Both the position numbers and the translations under genes were made by a program. DNA of 64,000 nt from Streptomyces malaysiensis subsp. samsunensis (GTDB taxonomy: Bacteria; Actinomycetota; Actinomycetes; Streptomycetales; Streptomycetaceae): positions 1 to 64,000 of the forward strand of contig NZ_JANIIC010000056.1 in assembly GCF_024519315.1 (NCBI RefSeq), written 5' to 3'. Below, piece by piece: positions 51,633-60,213 of this stretch; within the stretch, counting starts at the first letter, position 1, and every line of letters starts with the position of its first letter. The notes under the pieces were generated by a model that was given only the letters and a program-made list of their open reading frames with translations, was not told the origin of the DNA and made no database searches.

Positions 51633-52697
51633 CTACGAGACCTCGGCGGGCCCGGCCAGCCCCAGGACGTCGACCGCGTCACGGGCCGGCGGCTCCTGTA
51701 GGCGCAGCAGCGGGCTCTCGTTGCGGACCAGCCACTGGCGGTACGCGGCGCTCGCCCAGGCGATCTCGAAGTACGCGTCCGCGAGGTCGCCGAAGAGCGC
51801 GTCGACCTCGAAGGGGGCGCCGGGCGCGGTGCCCGGGACGGGGCCGTCGGCCGCGGTACGGGCCGCCGGGGCCGCCCGTGAGGCCAGGAAGAGCCGGACC
51901 GTCAGCGGATCCCCGTGCAGCGGACGGACCGCGACGCCCTGGCGGGACCGCGCGGTGGGCTGGCAGGGGGTGACCACCTCACCCGAGGCGACCAGGTCGG
52001 CGGCGGTCAGATAGTCCCCGTACACCACTCTCGGATTGAGCCCCGCGGCGGCCAGAACCCGGCGAAGACCGGGCCCCTCGCCGTCCACGCTGGGGTCGAC
52101 CATCCACTGGTCGGCGGCGAGGTCGGCGAGCCGTACCGCGGGCCGCGGGGCGGCCGGATGGGTTTCGGCCAGCGCCACGAACTGCGGCTCCCGCTCCACG
52201 AGGACGCGGCGCTCCACGCCCTCGGGCACCCTCAGCGGCGCGCCCTCGACCTCGTGGACGAAGGCCACGTCGAGCTGGTTGGCGGCGACCATCTGAAGCA
52301 GCGCGTTGGCGGAGACGTCGATGTGGATGGTGGTGTCCGCGTCGGGGTAGCGGGCGCGGAGCCTGCGCAGCCAGCCGACCACGGCCCGGCTGCCCGTGCT
52401 GCCGATGCGTAACCGGGCGTCGGCGGTCTGCCCCGCCTCCAGCCGGACCTCGCTGACCAAGGCGTTCATCTCGGCCACGATCGGCCGGGCGCGGCACAGC
52501 ACGGACCGCCCCAGCGGGGTCGGCCTGCTGCCGGTGACCTCGCGCGAGAACAGCCGGCCGCCGATGGTGTTCTCGATGCGCCGGAGCTGGGTCGTCAAGG
52601 ATGGCTGGGTCATGCCCAGTTGGCGCGCCGCCTTCCGTAGGCTGCCGGTGTCGGCGATGGCGCACAATGCACGGAGGTGCCTCACCTCGAGCTCCAC
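51633..52697 (-). CDS. LysR-family regulator, SnpR-like
   Basis: A 354-residue LysR-type regulator: HTH VELEVRHLRALCAIADTGSL and RKAARQLGMTQPSLTTQLRR, then a periplasmic-binding-like effector domain. It is divergent from the snapalysin gene, the arrangement in which the LysR activator (SnpR/MprR) switches on the protease in S. lividans and S. coelicolor. The GTG start at 52697 gives the conserved ELEVRHLRALCAIADTGSL N-terminus; its ribosome site is weak. Confidence 0.9.
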   Translation of the reverse strand: MELEVRHLRALCAIADTGSLRKAARQLGMTQPSLTTQLRRIENTIGGRLFSREVTGSRPTPLGRSVLCRARPIVAEMNALVSEVRLEAGQTADARLRIGSTGSRAVVGWLRRLRARYPDADTTIHIDVSANALLQMVAANQLDVAFVHEVEGAPLRVPEGVERRVLVEREPQFVALAETHPAAPRPAVRLADLAADQWMVDPSVDGEGPGLRRVLAAAGLNPRVVYGDYLTAADLVASGEVVTPCQPTARSRQGVAVRPLHGDPLTVRLFLASRAAPAARTAADGPVPGTAPGAPFEVDALFGDLADAYFEIAWASAAYRQWLVRNESPLLRLQEPPARDAVDVLGLAGPAEVS

Positions 52698-52775
52698 GGC
52701 GGGAGCATAACTGCGCACTTGTCGGTCACACCAGACTCTGAAAGCCCGCCAACCCATACCGGAATCGATCAATCA

Positions 52776-52873
52776 GTGGTCAACCACGGGTCAACGGGAC
52801 GTCAAACCCCCACCGTCGGGCGGGACCCGAGAGCCCGCCGGGGGATATGCCTTCCTGCTATCACCAGTTGATA
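52776..52873. promoter_or_regulatory. Candidate LysR-binding sites for the snapalysin promoter
   Basis: TATCA-N5-TGATA (52859-52873) has LysR-box symmetry, 116 bases before the snapalysin start. GTGGT-CA-ACCAC (52776-52787) and a direct repeat GGTCAAC (52779-52785, 52789-52795) are further upstream. All lie in the divergent gap. Confidence 0.5.
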
Positions 52874-52989
52874 TCTCCGCGCAGGGCCGGTTCTCCTCAA
52901 GACTCGGCGTCAGCCAAGAGTTCATCCCACGGCCCCGGCCGCCACCCCACACGGCGACCGGGGCCCGAGGACGATGAGGAGCCCCCCAC

Positions 52990-53655
52990 ATGTCACTCCC
53001 CAAGCTGGCGCTGTCCGCGACCATCGGCCTCGGCCTGGCGGCCTCCCTGTCCGCCATGCCCGCCTCCGCGGCCACGCCCGACCACTCCACGGCGCAGCGC
53101 GGCGCCGCGGCCGCCGCCTACACGGCGAGCGGCGAGGAGCGGGCCGACACCGACGCCTTCATCAAGGCCGTCATGAAGTCGGCGCTGGCCAAGCGGGCCG
53201 AGGCGCCCAGCGCGGCCGCCGCCGTCACCGTGACCTACAGCGCGAGCCAGGCCCCGACCTTCCAGTCGGTGATATCCCGCTCCACCCAGATCTGGAACTC
53301 CGCGGTGAGCAACGTGAAGCTCCAGGAGGGCAGCAACCCGGACTTCACCTACCGCGAGGGCAATGACCCCCGGGGCTCGTACGCGAGCACCGACGGCCAC
53401 GGCAGCGGCTATGTCTTCCTGGACTACGCCCAGAACCAGCAGTACGACTCGACCCGGGTCACCGCCCACGAGACCGGCCATGTGCTGGGCCTGCCGGACC
53501 ACTACGAGGGTCCGTGCAGCGAGCTGATGTCCGGCGGCGGCCCCGGCACGTCCTGCACCAACTCGCAGCCGAACCAGGCCGAGATCAGCCGCGTCAACCA
53601 GCTCTGGGCCAATGGCCTGGCCAAGCTCGAGAAGCAACTGGCCAAGAGCCACTGA
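52990..53655 (+). CDS. snpA: Snapalysin (small secreted zinc metalloprotease, M7)
   Basis: Extracellular neutral protease of 221 residues. A Sec signal peptide ends at MPASAATPD (~28), then a propeptide to about residue 75, then the ~145-residue catalytic domain starting VTVTYSASQAPTF. The metzincin-like zinc motif is TAHETGHVLGLPDHY, with two Cys pairing at GPCSELMSGG and GTSCTNSQ. The ATG has GAGGAG 8 bases upstream. Regulation by the divergent LysR protein is expected. Confidence 0.96.
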   Translation: MSLPKLALSATIGLGLAASLSAMPASAATPDHSTAQRGAAAAAYTASGEERADTDAFIKAVMKSALAKRAEAPSAAAAVTVTYSASQAPTFQSVISRSTQIWNSAVSNVKLQEGSNPDFTYREGNDPRGSYASTDGHGSGYVFLDYAQNQQYDSTRVTAHETGHVLGLPDHYEGPCSELMSGGGPGTSCTNSQPNQAEISRVNQLWANGLAKLEKQLAKSH

Positions 53656-53718
53656 GTCCGCCGAACCCACTGATCCGCCGATCCGCTGATTGGCTGATCG
53701 GCCGGATCAGGGCCTGAC

Positions 53719-53790
53719 CGCCCGCACCTGGTTCCCGACGCCGGGTGCGGGCGCTCGGCGTGTGCGGGCGCCGCCGTCCGGCGCCCGCAC
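53719..53790 (+). terminator. Two consecutive hairpins after snapalysin
   Basis: CGCCCGCACC (53719-53728) with GGTGCGGGCG (53744-53753), then GTGCGGGCGCC (53762-53772) with GGCGCCCGCAC (53780-53790). The arms resemble each other, so cross-pairing is possible. They end the snapalysin transcript. Confidence 0.7.
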
Positions 53791-53898
53791 CTGGCGACGC
53801 CCCCACCGGCCGGAGGTACCGTATAGAGACACCAGGAGCATTTCGCACAAACCGGCCGGACTCCCTCCATCCGGGGCCCGGCCCAGGGAGTGAGCACC

Positions 53899-54111
53899 AT
53901 GGAGACCCTGATCACCGTGGTCGTCATCCTCGCGCTGATCGCCGTGGGCGCCCTGCTGATCCACCGGACCAATGTCCAGAACGGCAATCGGATGTCCCCT
54001 GAGAGCCATGACAGCCTCCCGGCCGGCGGACGGCCCCGCCATCGCCCCTGGAGCCGCGGACGGCAGCACGGGGGCCATCAGGCGCCCCCGCCCCAGGACC
54101 GCCGCACCTGA
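53899..54111 (+). CDS. Small single-pass membrane protein, hypothetical
   Basis: A 70-residue frame starting METLITVVVILALIAVGALL, a clear N-terminal membrane helix, followed by a basic, Gly/Pro/His-rich soluble tail. AGGGAG lies 8-9 bases before the ATG. I do not recognise a family. It converges with the STAS gene (stop 43 bases away). Codon use is Streptomyces-like; the membrane helix and ribosome site favour a real gene. Confidence 0.5.
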   Translation: METLITVVVILALIAVGALLIHRTNVQNGNRMSPESHDSLPAGGRPRHRPWSRGRQHGGHQAPPPQDRRT

Positions 54112-54154
54112 GCCCGGCAGCGGCCCTGCCGACAGCGGCCCCTCCAAGGGGGCC

Positions 54155-54631
54155 TCAGTCCTCCTCCTCGCGCTCCTCCTCGCGCAGCGCCTCCTCCAGC
54201 GTGGCGTTCGGGCGGAGCACCTCCAGCATCCTCCCCGCCCGCAGGGTGCGGAGGATCAACGCGTCGTCGCAGACCAGCCGCATCCGCCCGCCCCGCTCCA
54301 GAACACGCCGATGGGCCCGGCACAGCAGCCCCAGGCCCGAGCAGTCGAAGAAGGCGGTCGGCCGTAAGTCCACGATCACCGCGGGTCCGTCCCCGGCCGT
54401 GGCCGCGTCCAGCGCCGGCCCCACGCTTCCCACCCCGGCGATGTCGATCTCGCCGTGGAGCTCCACGACGGTGTATGCGCCGACCCGGCGCGTACGGGCG
54501 CGCGGAGCGACGTCTTCCGCGGCGTCGGCGTCCTGGTCGGCCGGATCCCCGCTCATGGGCCCCCGCGCGGCGTCCCGGGCACCGCGATCCAGCGGCACCG
54601 GCGCATCACGCGGAGCGCCTTGCTGCGTCAT
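54155..54631 (-). CDS. STAS anti-anti-sigma factor-like protein
   Basis: A 158-residue STAS protein of the SpoIIAA/BldG type that would bind an RsbW-type anti-sigma kinase. After a ~45-residue disordered N-terminus the fold runs YTVVELHGEIDIAGVGSVGP, VIVDLRPTAFFDCSGLGLL and ends LEEALREEEREEED. The phosphorylatable Ser is present in DCSG. The ATG at 54631 has GAGGGG 8-10 bases upstream. A second STAS gene lies 230 bases further along on the same strand. Confidence 0.9.
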   Translation of the reverse strand: MTQQGAPRDAPVPLDRGARDAARGPMSGDPADQDADAAEDVAPRARTRRVGAYTVVELHGEIDIAGVGSVGPALDAATAGDGPAVIVDLRPTAFFDCSGLGLLCRAHRRVLERGGRMRLVCDDALILRTLRAGRMLEVLRPNATLEEALREEEREEED

Positions 54632-54858
54632 CGCGATATCCCCTCGGAACGGCACACTGCCCCTCTCACCTTCGTCAGAATCCCGGAAGCGGGCAGGGTC
54701 GGGCATCGGGTGCGAATCCGCCGGGCCCTTGGGCGACGTCCCGCGAGCGTAAAGGGAGGACCCCCGGTTACATAGGCAGGGACGCAGTATTCCGCCGGTG
54801 AAGACCGCTCGTCCGAGTGAATTTCGGTTCTTACTATTGACACTTGGTCAGATACGGC

Positions 54859-55251
54859 CTAAGCGAAGCCGTCACCGCTCCCTCCGGCCACCGGATCCGC
54901 CACTCCCGCGATCGCCGGAGTCAAGTCCTCCAGTACCTCGAAGGCGTCATCCAGCCGCACCATGCGCAGCAGCCGGACGAACCGCGGATCGTCGATGACG
55001 AGCCGCAGCCGCCCGTCCCGCTCCAGCACGCGATTGCGCAAGCGGCACAGCAAGGACAATCCGGCGCAGTCCAGGAAGGTGACCGGCCGTAGGTCCAGGA
55101 TCAGATCCGGACAGCGTGCCTGAACGAGGGAATCGAGCCGCGCCACGATCCGCCCCGCGGCGAAGATGTCCAGCTCCCCCGCGATCTCGGCGACGGTGAC
55201 ACCGCCGAGTGCGTGGACTCGGACGCCGAAGGCGGGCCGATCATCGAACAT
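54859..55251 (-). CDS. STAS protein lacking the phosphorylatable serine
   Basis: A 130-residue STAS-domain protein: VTVAEIAGELDIFAAGRIVA, LILDLRPVTFLDCAGLSLL and RLRLVIDDPRFVRLLRM. Where relatives have DSSG or DCSG, this one reads DCAG (codons GAC TGC GCC GGA), so the usual phosphoacceptor is alanine. It may be constitutively binding or have lost partner switching. The ATG at 55251 has AAGGAGG 5 bases upstream. It is a paralogue of the neighbouring STAS gene, about 40 percent alike by eye in the core. Confidence 0.88.
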   Translation of the reverse strand: MFDDRPAFGVRVHALGGVTVAEIAGELDIFAAGRIVARLDSLVQARCPDLILDLRPVTFLDCAGLSLLCRLRNRVLERDGRLRLVIDDPRFVRLLRMVRLDDAFEVLEDLTPAIAGVADPVAGGSGDGFA

Positions 55252-55516
55252 GCAAGCCTCCTTGACCAGGTGGAGGCGCGCGGCACCGGAGCCCGCGGCC
55301 GCGCCGGTCAATCGCCGGGGTCCAGGCCGGCCCTTCATTAGGTGACATACCCATCTACCGGCTGACCAGTCAACGAACGGCGTGGCACGTGTCGTTGGCC
55401 TATTAAGGCCCCCGGACGCGAACCGTTACTCCCCGGTGAAGCAGAGGTCTTCTCATGTCCACCGTCAGCCGTGAGCATGCCACCCGGCAATCGCCTCGAC
55501 GCGAAGGATATGACCG

Positions 55517-56167
55517 ATGACAGCAGGACGCGTGCGATCACGGCGGCTCGGCATGACGACGGTGGTCGTCGCCCTCGCCATCGGCACCGGCGGAACGGCC
55601 ACCACGGCGACCGCCGCCACGCCCGGCACCACCGCCACCTCGGCGGCGCCGTCGGGCACCACCGCCGCCGAGGAGGTCGACTACGAGACCTGGCAGCGCG
55701 ATGTTCGCGCCATCATCGACGAGCAGGCCCGCCCCTACGTCGAGGAGCGCACCGCCAACCCCTCGGGCGAGAAGCAGGCCATCGTCCTGGACATCGACAA
55801 CACCTCACTGGAGACCGACTTCGGCTTCAGCTACCCCCAGCCGGCCGTCGAGCCGGTCCTGAAGCTCGCCCAGTACGCGCACGACCGCGGCGTGGCCATC
55901 TTCTTCGTCACCGCGCGCCCCGGCATCATCTCCCTGCCGACCGAGTACAACCTGGAGAAGGTCGGCTACTCGGTCGCCGGTCTGTACGTACGCCACCTGC
56001 CGGACCTCTTCCAGGATGTGGCCGAGTACAAGACCGCCAAGCGGGCGGAGATCGAGAAGAACGGCTACACGATCATCGCCAACATCGGCAACAGCCCCAC
56101 CGACATCAGCGGCGGCCACGCCGAGAAGTCCTTCAAGCTCCCGGACTACGACGGCCGGCTGTCCTGA
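55517..56167 (+). CDS. Secreted HAD-superfamily acid phosphatase (class B-like)
   Basis: A 216-residue protein with an N-terminal signal sequence (RRLGMTTVVVALAIGTGGTA, cleaved near ATAATPG) and a Thr/Ala-rich spacer. The HAD core has IVLDIDNTSLETDFG (nucleophile DxDxT), FFVTARPG, and a late NIGNSPTDISGG. It resembles secreted Streptomyces acid phosphatases (Acid_phosphat_B). AAGGA lies 8 bases before the ATG, which itself overlaps an upstream out-of-frame ATG. Substrate unknown. Confidence 0.88.
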   Translation: MTAGRVRSRRLGMTTVVVALAIGTGGTATTATAATPGTTATSAAPSGTTAAEEVDYETWQRDVRAIIDEQARPYVEERTANPSGEKQAIVLDIDNTSLETDFGFSYPQPAVEPVLKLAQYAHDRGVAIFFVTARPGIISLPTEYNLEKVGYSVAGLYVRHLPDLFQDVAEYKTAKRAEIEKNGYTIIANIGNSPTDISGGHAEKSFKLPDYDGRLS

Positions 56168-56374
56168 GCCACGGTCAGGTCATCCCCTTCGCCATCGACC
56201 ACGGACCACCGCCCTGGAAAGGCCGGGAACTCCAGATCTCGGCGCACAAGATTGGTGACTGACCCGAGCGCACGGCACGTCTGCTCCGCTCAAGACTGGA
56301 CACACCGCAGACTGTGCGTCGAGATCTCCGCAAAGGGCGCGGATACGTCGATATTGGCGCGAAGGGGATGACCG

Positions 56375-57313
56375 ATGACCGGCTCGCACGTACTGGCGCT
56401 CGGCCACTACCAGCCCGCGAAGGTGCTCGGCAACGACGACCTCGCGGCCCTCGTCGACACCAGTGACGAGTGGATCCGCAGCCGGGTGGGCATCCGCACC
56501 CGGCATCTCGCCCGCCCCGACGAGACGGTCGACGAGATGGCCGCGGCGGCGGCCGCCAAGGCGCTGGCCCACAGCGGTCTTGCCCCCTCCGACATCGACC
56601 TCGTGCTCGTCGCCACCTGCACGGCGATCGACCGCAGCCCCAATATGGCGGCCCGGGTCGCCGCCCGGCTCGGGCTGGCCCAGCCCGCCACCATGGACCT
56701 CAATGTGGTGTGCGCGGGCTTCACCCACGCCCTCGCCACCGCCGACCACACCATCCGGGCCGGGGCGGCCAGCGCGGCCCTGGTGATCGGCGCGGAGAAG
56801 TTCAGCGAGGCCACCGACTGGACCGACCGCTCCACCTGCGTCCTGACCGGCGACGGCGCGGGCGCGGCCGTGGTGGTGGCCGCCGAGCGGCCGGGCATCG
56901 GACCGGTGGTGTGGGGCTCGGTCCCGGAGATGGGCGGCGCGGTCCGGATCGAGGGCACACCGCCGCGCTTCGCGCAGGAGGGCCAGACCGTCTACCGCTG
57001 GGCCACCACCCAGCTGCCGCCGATCGCGCGGGAGGTGTGCGCACGGGCCGGGATCACCCCGGAGGACCTGGCCGGTGTCGTGCTGCACCAGGCCAATCTG
57101 CGGATCATCGAGCCGGTCGCCCGCAAGCTGGGCGCGGTCAACGCGGTGATCGCCCGCGATGTGGTGGAGTCCGGCAACACCTCGGCGGCCAGCGTTCCGC
57201 TCGCCCTGTCCAAGCTGGTCGAGCGCGGGGAGGTGCCCTCCGGCGCCCCGGTGCTGCTCTTCGGCTTCGGCGGCAATCTGTCGTACGCGGGGCAGGTCAT
57301 CCGCTGCCCCTGA
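56375..57313 (+). CDS. 3-oxoacyl-ACP synthase III-like enzyme (KAS III)
   Basis: A 312-residue thiolase-fold condensing enzyme. The triad is Cys in MDLNVVCAGFTHAL, His in VVLHQANLRI and Asn in VESGNTSAASVPL; GFGGNLSYAG closes the fold. It starts fatty-acid or polyketide chains from acyl-CoA in type II systems. No acyl carrier protein or other fab gene is adjacent, so it is a stand-alone copy and may serve a specialised product. AAGGGG lies 7 bases before the ATG. Its stop is at once followed by GC-rich repeats. Confidence 0.93.
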   Translation: MTGSHVLALGHYQPAKVLGNDDLAALVDTSDEWIRSRVGIRTRHLARPDETVDEMAAAAAAKALAHSGLAPSDIDLVLVATCTAIDRSPNMAARVAARLGLAQPATMDLNVVCAGFTHALATADHTIRAGAASAALVIGAEKFSEATDWTDRSTCVLTGDGAGAAVVVAAERPGIGPVVWGSVPEMGGAVRIEGTPPRFAQEGQTVYRWATTQLPPIAREVCARAGITPEDLAGVVLHQANLRIIEPVARKLGAVNAVIARDVVESGNTSAASVPLALSKLVERGEVPSGAPVLLFGFGGNLSYAGQVIRCP

Positions 57314-57391
57314 GGGCACCCCACCGCTGGGGGCACCCCGCCCCTGAGGGCACCCCGCCCCTGAGGGTGCCCCGCCGCCGGGGGCGCCCCA
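57312..57391 (+). repeat. Tandem GAGGGCACCCCGCCCCT repeats / terminator
   Basis: Four to five degenerate 17-bp units follow the KAS III stop codon. GGGGCACCC and GGGTGCCCC arms can pair, so the array is also a probable terminator. Confidence 0.7.
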
Positions 57392-57471
57392 GCCCGGCCG
57401 CCCCCGGCCGCTCCGCCGGGACGTCCGATTCGTTCAAGACCGGCCGCGGACGCGCTGCCTACGCTGCCCGT

Positions 57472-57867
57472 ATGACAGCACGATTCAACGCCATCGGTCT
57501 GGTCGTCGCCGACATGGCCGCTTCCCTCGCCTTCTACCGCCGCCTCGGCCTCGACATCCCCGCCGACGCCGACACCCAGCCCCACGCGGAGGCCGCCCTG
57601 CCCGGCGGGGTGCGGCTGATGTGGGACACCGTCGAGACGGCACGCTCCTTCGACCCGGAGTGGACCCCGCCGAGCGGCTCCCACCAGGTGTCGCTGGCCT
57701 TCGCCTGCGACGGCCCGGCCGATGTGGACAAGACGTACCAGGACCTCGTGGCGGCCGGGGTGCGCGGCACGATGGAGCCGTGGGACGCGCCCTGGGGCCA
57801 GCGCTACTCGGTCGTCCTCGACCCGGACGGCAATGGCATCGACCTCTTCGCCCCGCTGCCCTCCTGA
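57472..57867 (+). CDS. VOC-superfamily (glyoxalase/bleomycin-resistance fold) protein
   Basis: A 131-residue vicinal-oxygen-chelate protein with two paired motifs: FNAIGLVVADMAASLAFYRR and SHQVSLAFACDGPADVDKTY, ending LDPDGNGIDLFAPLP. Possible roles are a lyase, dioxygenase or drug-binding protein. There is no ribosome site; TACGCT at 57460-57465, six bases before the ATG, looks like a -10 box of a leaderless transcript. Four bases separate it from the convergent AraC gene. Confidence 0.88.
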   Translation: MTARFNAIGLVVADMAASLAFYRRLGLDIPADADTQPHAEAALPGGVRLMWDTVETARSFDPEWTPPSGSHQVSLAFACDGPADVDKTYQDLVAAGVRGTMEPWDAPWGQRYSVVLDPDGNGIDLFAPLPS

Positions 57868-57871
57868 GCCC

Positions 57872-58612
57872 CTACTCTCCTCCTGGCCCCCGCAGCAGCC
57901 GCCCCAGCGGGACCCCCGTCAGCGCCCTGACCTCGCGGGCGAGATGGGCCTGGTCGGCGTAGCCCGCCGTGGCCGCGACCTCCGCGAAGGGGACACCGGC
58001 GCGCGCCAGGTCCAGGGCCCGGTTCAGCCGCAGCACCCGGCCCAGCGTCTTGGGGCCGTAGCCGAAGGCCGCGAGGGAGCGGCGGTGCAGCTGCCGCTCC
58101 CCCAGCCCCACGGCCGCGGCGATCCCGGCCACTCCCGTCCCGCGCGAAACCCCCGCGACGATCGCGGCGAGCAGCGGATCGGGCGGTTCCGCGGTCCGCA
58201 GCCGGTCCCCGGCGGCCTCCTCCAGCAGGCGGCTCGCGGCCGCCTGCCGCCCGGCCGCCCGCTCGGTGGCGATCCGCTCGGCCAGCCGCCGGACCTCCGC
58301 GCCGGGCCAGAGCGCGGCCAACGGCACCCTCGTATCGCGGAGTTCATGCGCCGGTACGCCCAGCACGGCCGGGCCAGTACCGGGGGCGAACCGCAGCCCC
58401 ACGGCGCGGCTGCCCGGCGGCCCGAGGGCCAGATGGGCACGGGTGTCCGGTCCGGCGACCAGCAGCTCGCCGCCCGGCCCCGACCCCGCCTCGCTCCAGA
58501 TCAGATCCGTGCAGCCGTCCGGGAGCACCCGCTGCGGCCCGGTGCCGGCCGTACGCGTCCACACCACGGCGCCACGGCCGATCAGCGCCCTCCGCTCGTG
58601 GTACTCGCTCAA
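57872..58612 (-). CDS. AraC-family transcriptional regulator
   Basis: A 246-residue regulator: N-terminal sensing half (RVLPDGCTDLIWS, VGLRFAPGTGPAVLG) of the type found in Ada/AraC proteins next to VOC genes, and C-terminal double HTH (VGLGERQLHRRSLAAFGYGP, VAATAGYADQAHLAREVRAL). The TTG start at 58612 overlaps the stop of the upstream small gene as TTGA and has GAGG 4 bases upstream. It is convergent with the VOC gene, a frequent pairing. Confidence 0.85.
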   Translation of the reverse strand: MSEYHERRALIGRGAVVWTRTAGTGPQRVLPDGCTDLIWSEAGSGPGGELLVAGPDTRAHLALGPPGSRAVGLRFAPGTGPAVLGVPAHELRDTRVPLAALWPGAEVRRLAERIATERAAGRQAAASRLLEEAAGDRLRTAEPPDPLLAAIVAGVSRGTGVAGIAAAVGLGERQLHRRSLAAFGYGPKTLGRVLRLNRALDLARAGVPFAEVAATAGYADQAHLAREVRALTGVPLGRLLRGPGGE

Positions 58613-58833
58613 GGGACCTCGCGCAGATACATCGCACCGCAGGAGTGGCAGAAGGGCCCCGCGTCACCCGTGGCCCACAGGTCGGCGGCCTGGGTCTCGG
58701 AATCCGGGTCCAGCTCCCGCCCGCACATCGCGGTCGTTCCGTTTCCGCGGACCATGTGCCAGATCTTGACCGGCGCGCCCGCGACCCGCCCGGAGCTGCC
58801 CTCCTCGTATTCGGCGCGCATCTCGTGCTGCAT
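58609..58833 (-). CDS. Small zinc-binding-type conserved protein
   Basis: A 74-residue protein with IWHMVRGNGTTAMCGREL and FCHSCGAMYLREV: a Cys before GREL and a CxxC pair, plus His, suggest a single metal site. I recognise the pattern from small Streptomyces proteins, function unknown. The ATG at 58833 has AGGAGG 8-9 bases upstream. Its end overlaps the AraC start, so the two are translationally coupled. Confidence 0.78.
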   Translation of the reverse strand: MQHEMRAEYEEGSSGRVAGAPVKIWHMVRGNGTTAMCGRELDPDSETQAADLWATGDAGPFCHSCGAMYLREVP

Positions 58834-58941
58834 GGCGGTACACCTCCTGCTCACCACCACTACCCTCCATGCTCCCGCCATGCCGTGCGGCGCGCCACCT
58901 TCACCAACGCGCCGCCCGCGCTAACCGCGGACCAGGTGGCA

Positions 58942-59075
58942 GGGGCTCCGCCCCTGGACCCGGAACCTGGGGCGGAGCCCCACCACGCGGCGGAGCCGCA
59001 CACCGATGCTCAGCCCGCCGCACGCGACACTCACCCGGGGCCTGGGGCGGAGCCCCAGTTTCGGGAAGGGGCGGG
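58942..59075. repeat. GGGGCTCCGCCCC-type intergenic repeat
   Basis: GGGGCTCCGCCCC (58942-58954) pairs perfectly with GGGGCGGAGCCCC (58969-58981), and the latter recurs at 59044-59056, followed by TTTCGGGAAGGGGCGGGGAG. This is a second repeat family, common in Streptomyces intergenic DNA. It fills most of the 285-base gap before glutaminase and may terminate that gene. Confidence 0.75.
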
Positions 59076-59118
59076 GAGGGGAACAGCCCGCCGCAGGCGG
59101 CACGACCCGCCGGGCGCC

Positions 59119-60030
59119 CTAAAAGACGGACCAGTCGGTCAGCGTGGTGAAGTGGTCCAGGGCCGCCAGCCCGGCCACCGAGTTGCCGCGGGCATCCAGG
59201 CCGGGGCTCCAGACGCACAGCGTGCAGCGGCCGGGGACCACCGCGACGATCCCGCCGCCGACACCGCTCTTGGCGGGCAGTCCGACCCGGTAGGCGAAGT
59301 CGCCCGCCGCGTCGTACGTACCGCAGGTGAGCATGACCGCGTTGACCCGCTTCGCCTCGCTGCGCGACAGCAGCCGTGAGCCGTCCGAGCGCAGCCCGTG
59401 GCGGGCCAGAAAACCGCCGGCCAGGGCGAGATCGCGGCAACTCATCTCGATCGAGCACTGCCAGAAGTAGTGCTCCAGGACGGTCGGCACGGGGTTGTCG
59501 AGGTTGCCGTAGCTCGCCATGAAGTGGGCGAGGGCGGCATTACGGTCGCCATGGGCGGACTCGGAGGCGGCGACCTCCTGGTCGAAGGCGAGGTCCGGAT
59601 TGCCGCTCTCGGCGCGCAGGAAGTCCAGCATGGTGGTGCTGGCGTCGCCGGTAAGGGTGTGCAGCCGGTCGGTGACGACGAGCGCCCCGGCGTTGATGAA
59701 CGGGTTGCGCGGGATGCCGTTCTCGTACTCCAGCTGCACCAGGGAGTTGAAGGGGTTGCCCGAGGGCTCCCGGCCGACCCGCCGCCACAGCTTCTCGCCG
59801 TCGCCGGCGAGGACGAGCCCGAGGCTGAACGCCTTGGAGATGGACTGCACCGAGAAGGGCCGCTCCCAGTCGCCGACCCCGGTCACCCGGCCGTCGACAT
59901 CGGCGAGGGCGATCCCGAAGCGGTCCGCGTCCACCGAGGCGAGCGCCGGGATGTACTGGGCCACCCGGCCCCGGCCGATCTGCGGCTTCACATGGGCCGC
60001 GACCTCCTCCAGCACTGCCTGGTAGTCCAT
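59119..60030 (-). CDS. glsA: Glutaminase
   Basis: Serine-dependent beta-lactamase-like glutaminase (GlsA type), 303 residues, that hydrolyses glutamine to glutamate and ammonia in the cytosol. Key motifs: catalytic Ser/Lys in FSVQSISKAFSLGL, Tyr/Asn region LEYENGIPRNPFINAGAL, SCRDLALAGGFLA, and GLPAKSGVGGGI near the end. The ATG at 60030 has AGGAGA 10 bases upstream; a longer frame upstream looks non-coding. It stands alone. Confidence 0.96.
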   Translation of the reverse strand: MDYQAVLEEVAAHVKPQIGRGRVAQYIPALASVDADRFGIALADVDGRVTGVGDWERPFSVQSISKAFSLGLVLAGDGEKLWRRVGREPSGNPFNSLVQLEYENGIPRNPFINAGALVVTDRLHTLTGDASTTMLDFLRAESGNPDLAFDQEVAASESAHGDRNAALAHFMASYGNLDNPVPTVLEHYFWQCSIEMSCRDLALAGGFLARHGLRSDGSRLLSRSEAKRVNAVMLTCGTYDAAGDFAYRVGLPAKSGVGGGIVAVVPGRCTLCVWSPGLDARGNSVAGLAALDHFTTLTDWSVF

Positions 60031-60213
60031 GGTGCGGGCGTCTCCTGTCGCGATCTCGGGTGGTGCGATGTCGAGCGGGTCGACCGGTCCGCACGATAAC
60101 GTGCCCCTCGCCATTCATCACCCCATGTGTTTATGAGTGTGCGGCGGGTAAGCAAACGGGTGAACGAGGCGGGCCTCGACCGGGGCCCGCTGGACGACCA
60201 GAACGGAGGCGGC

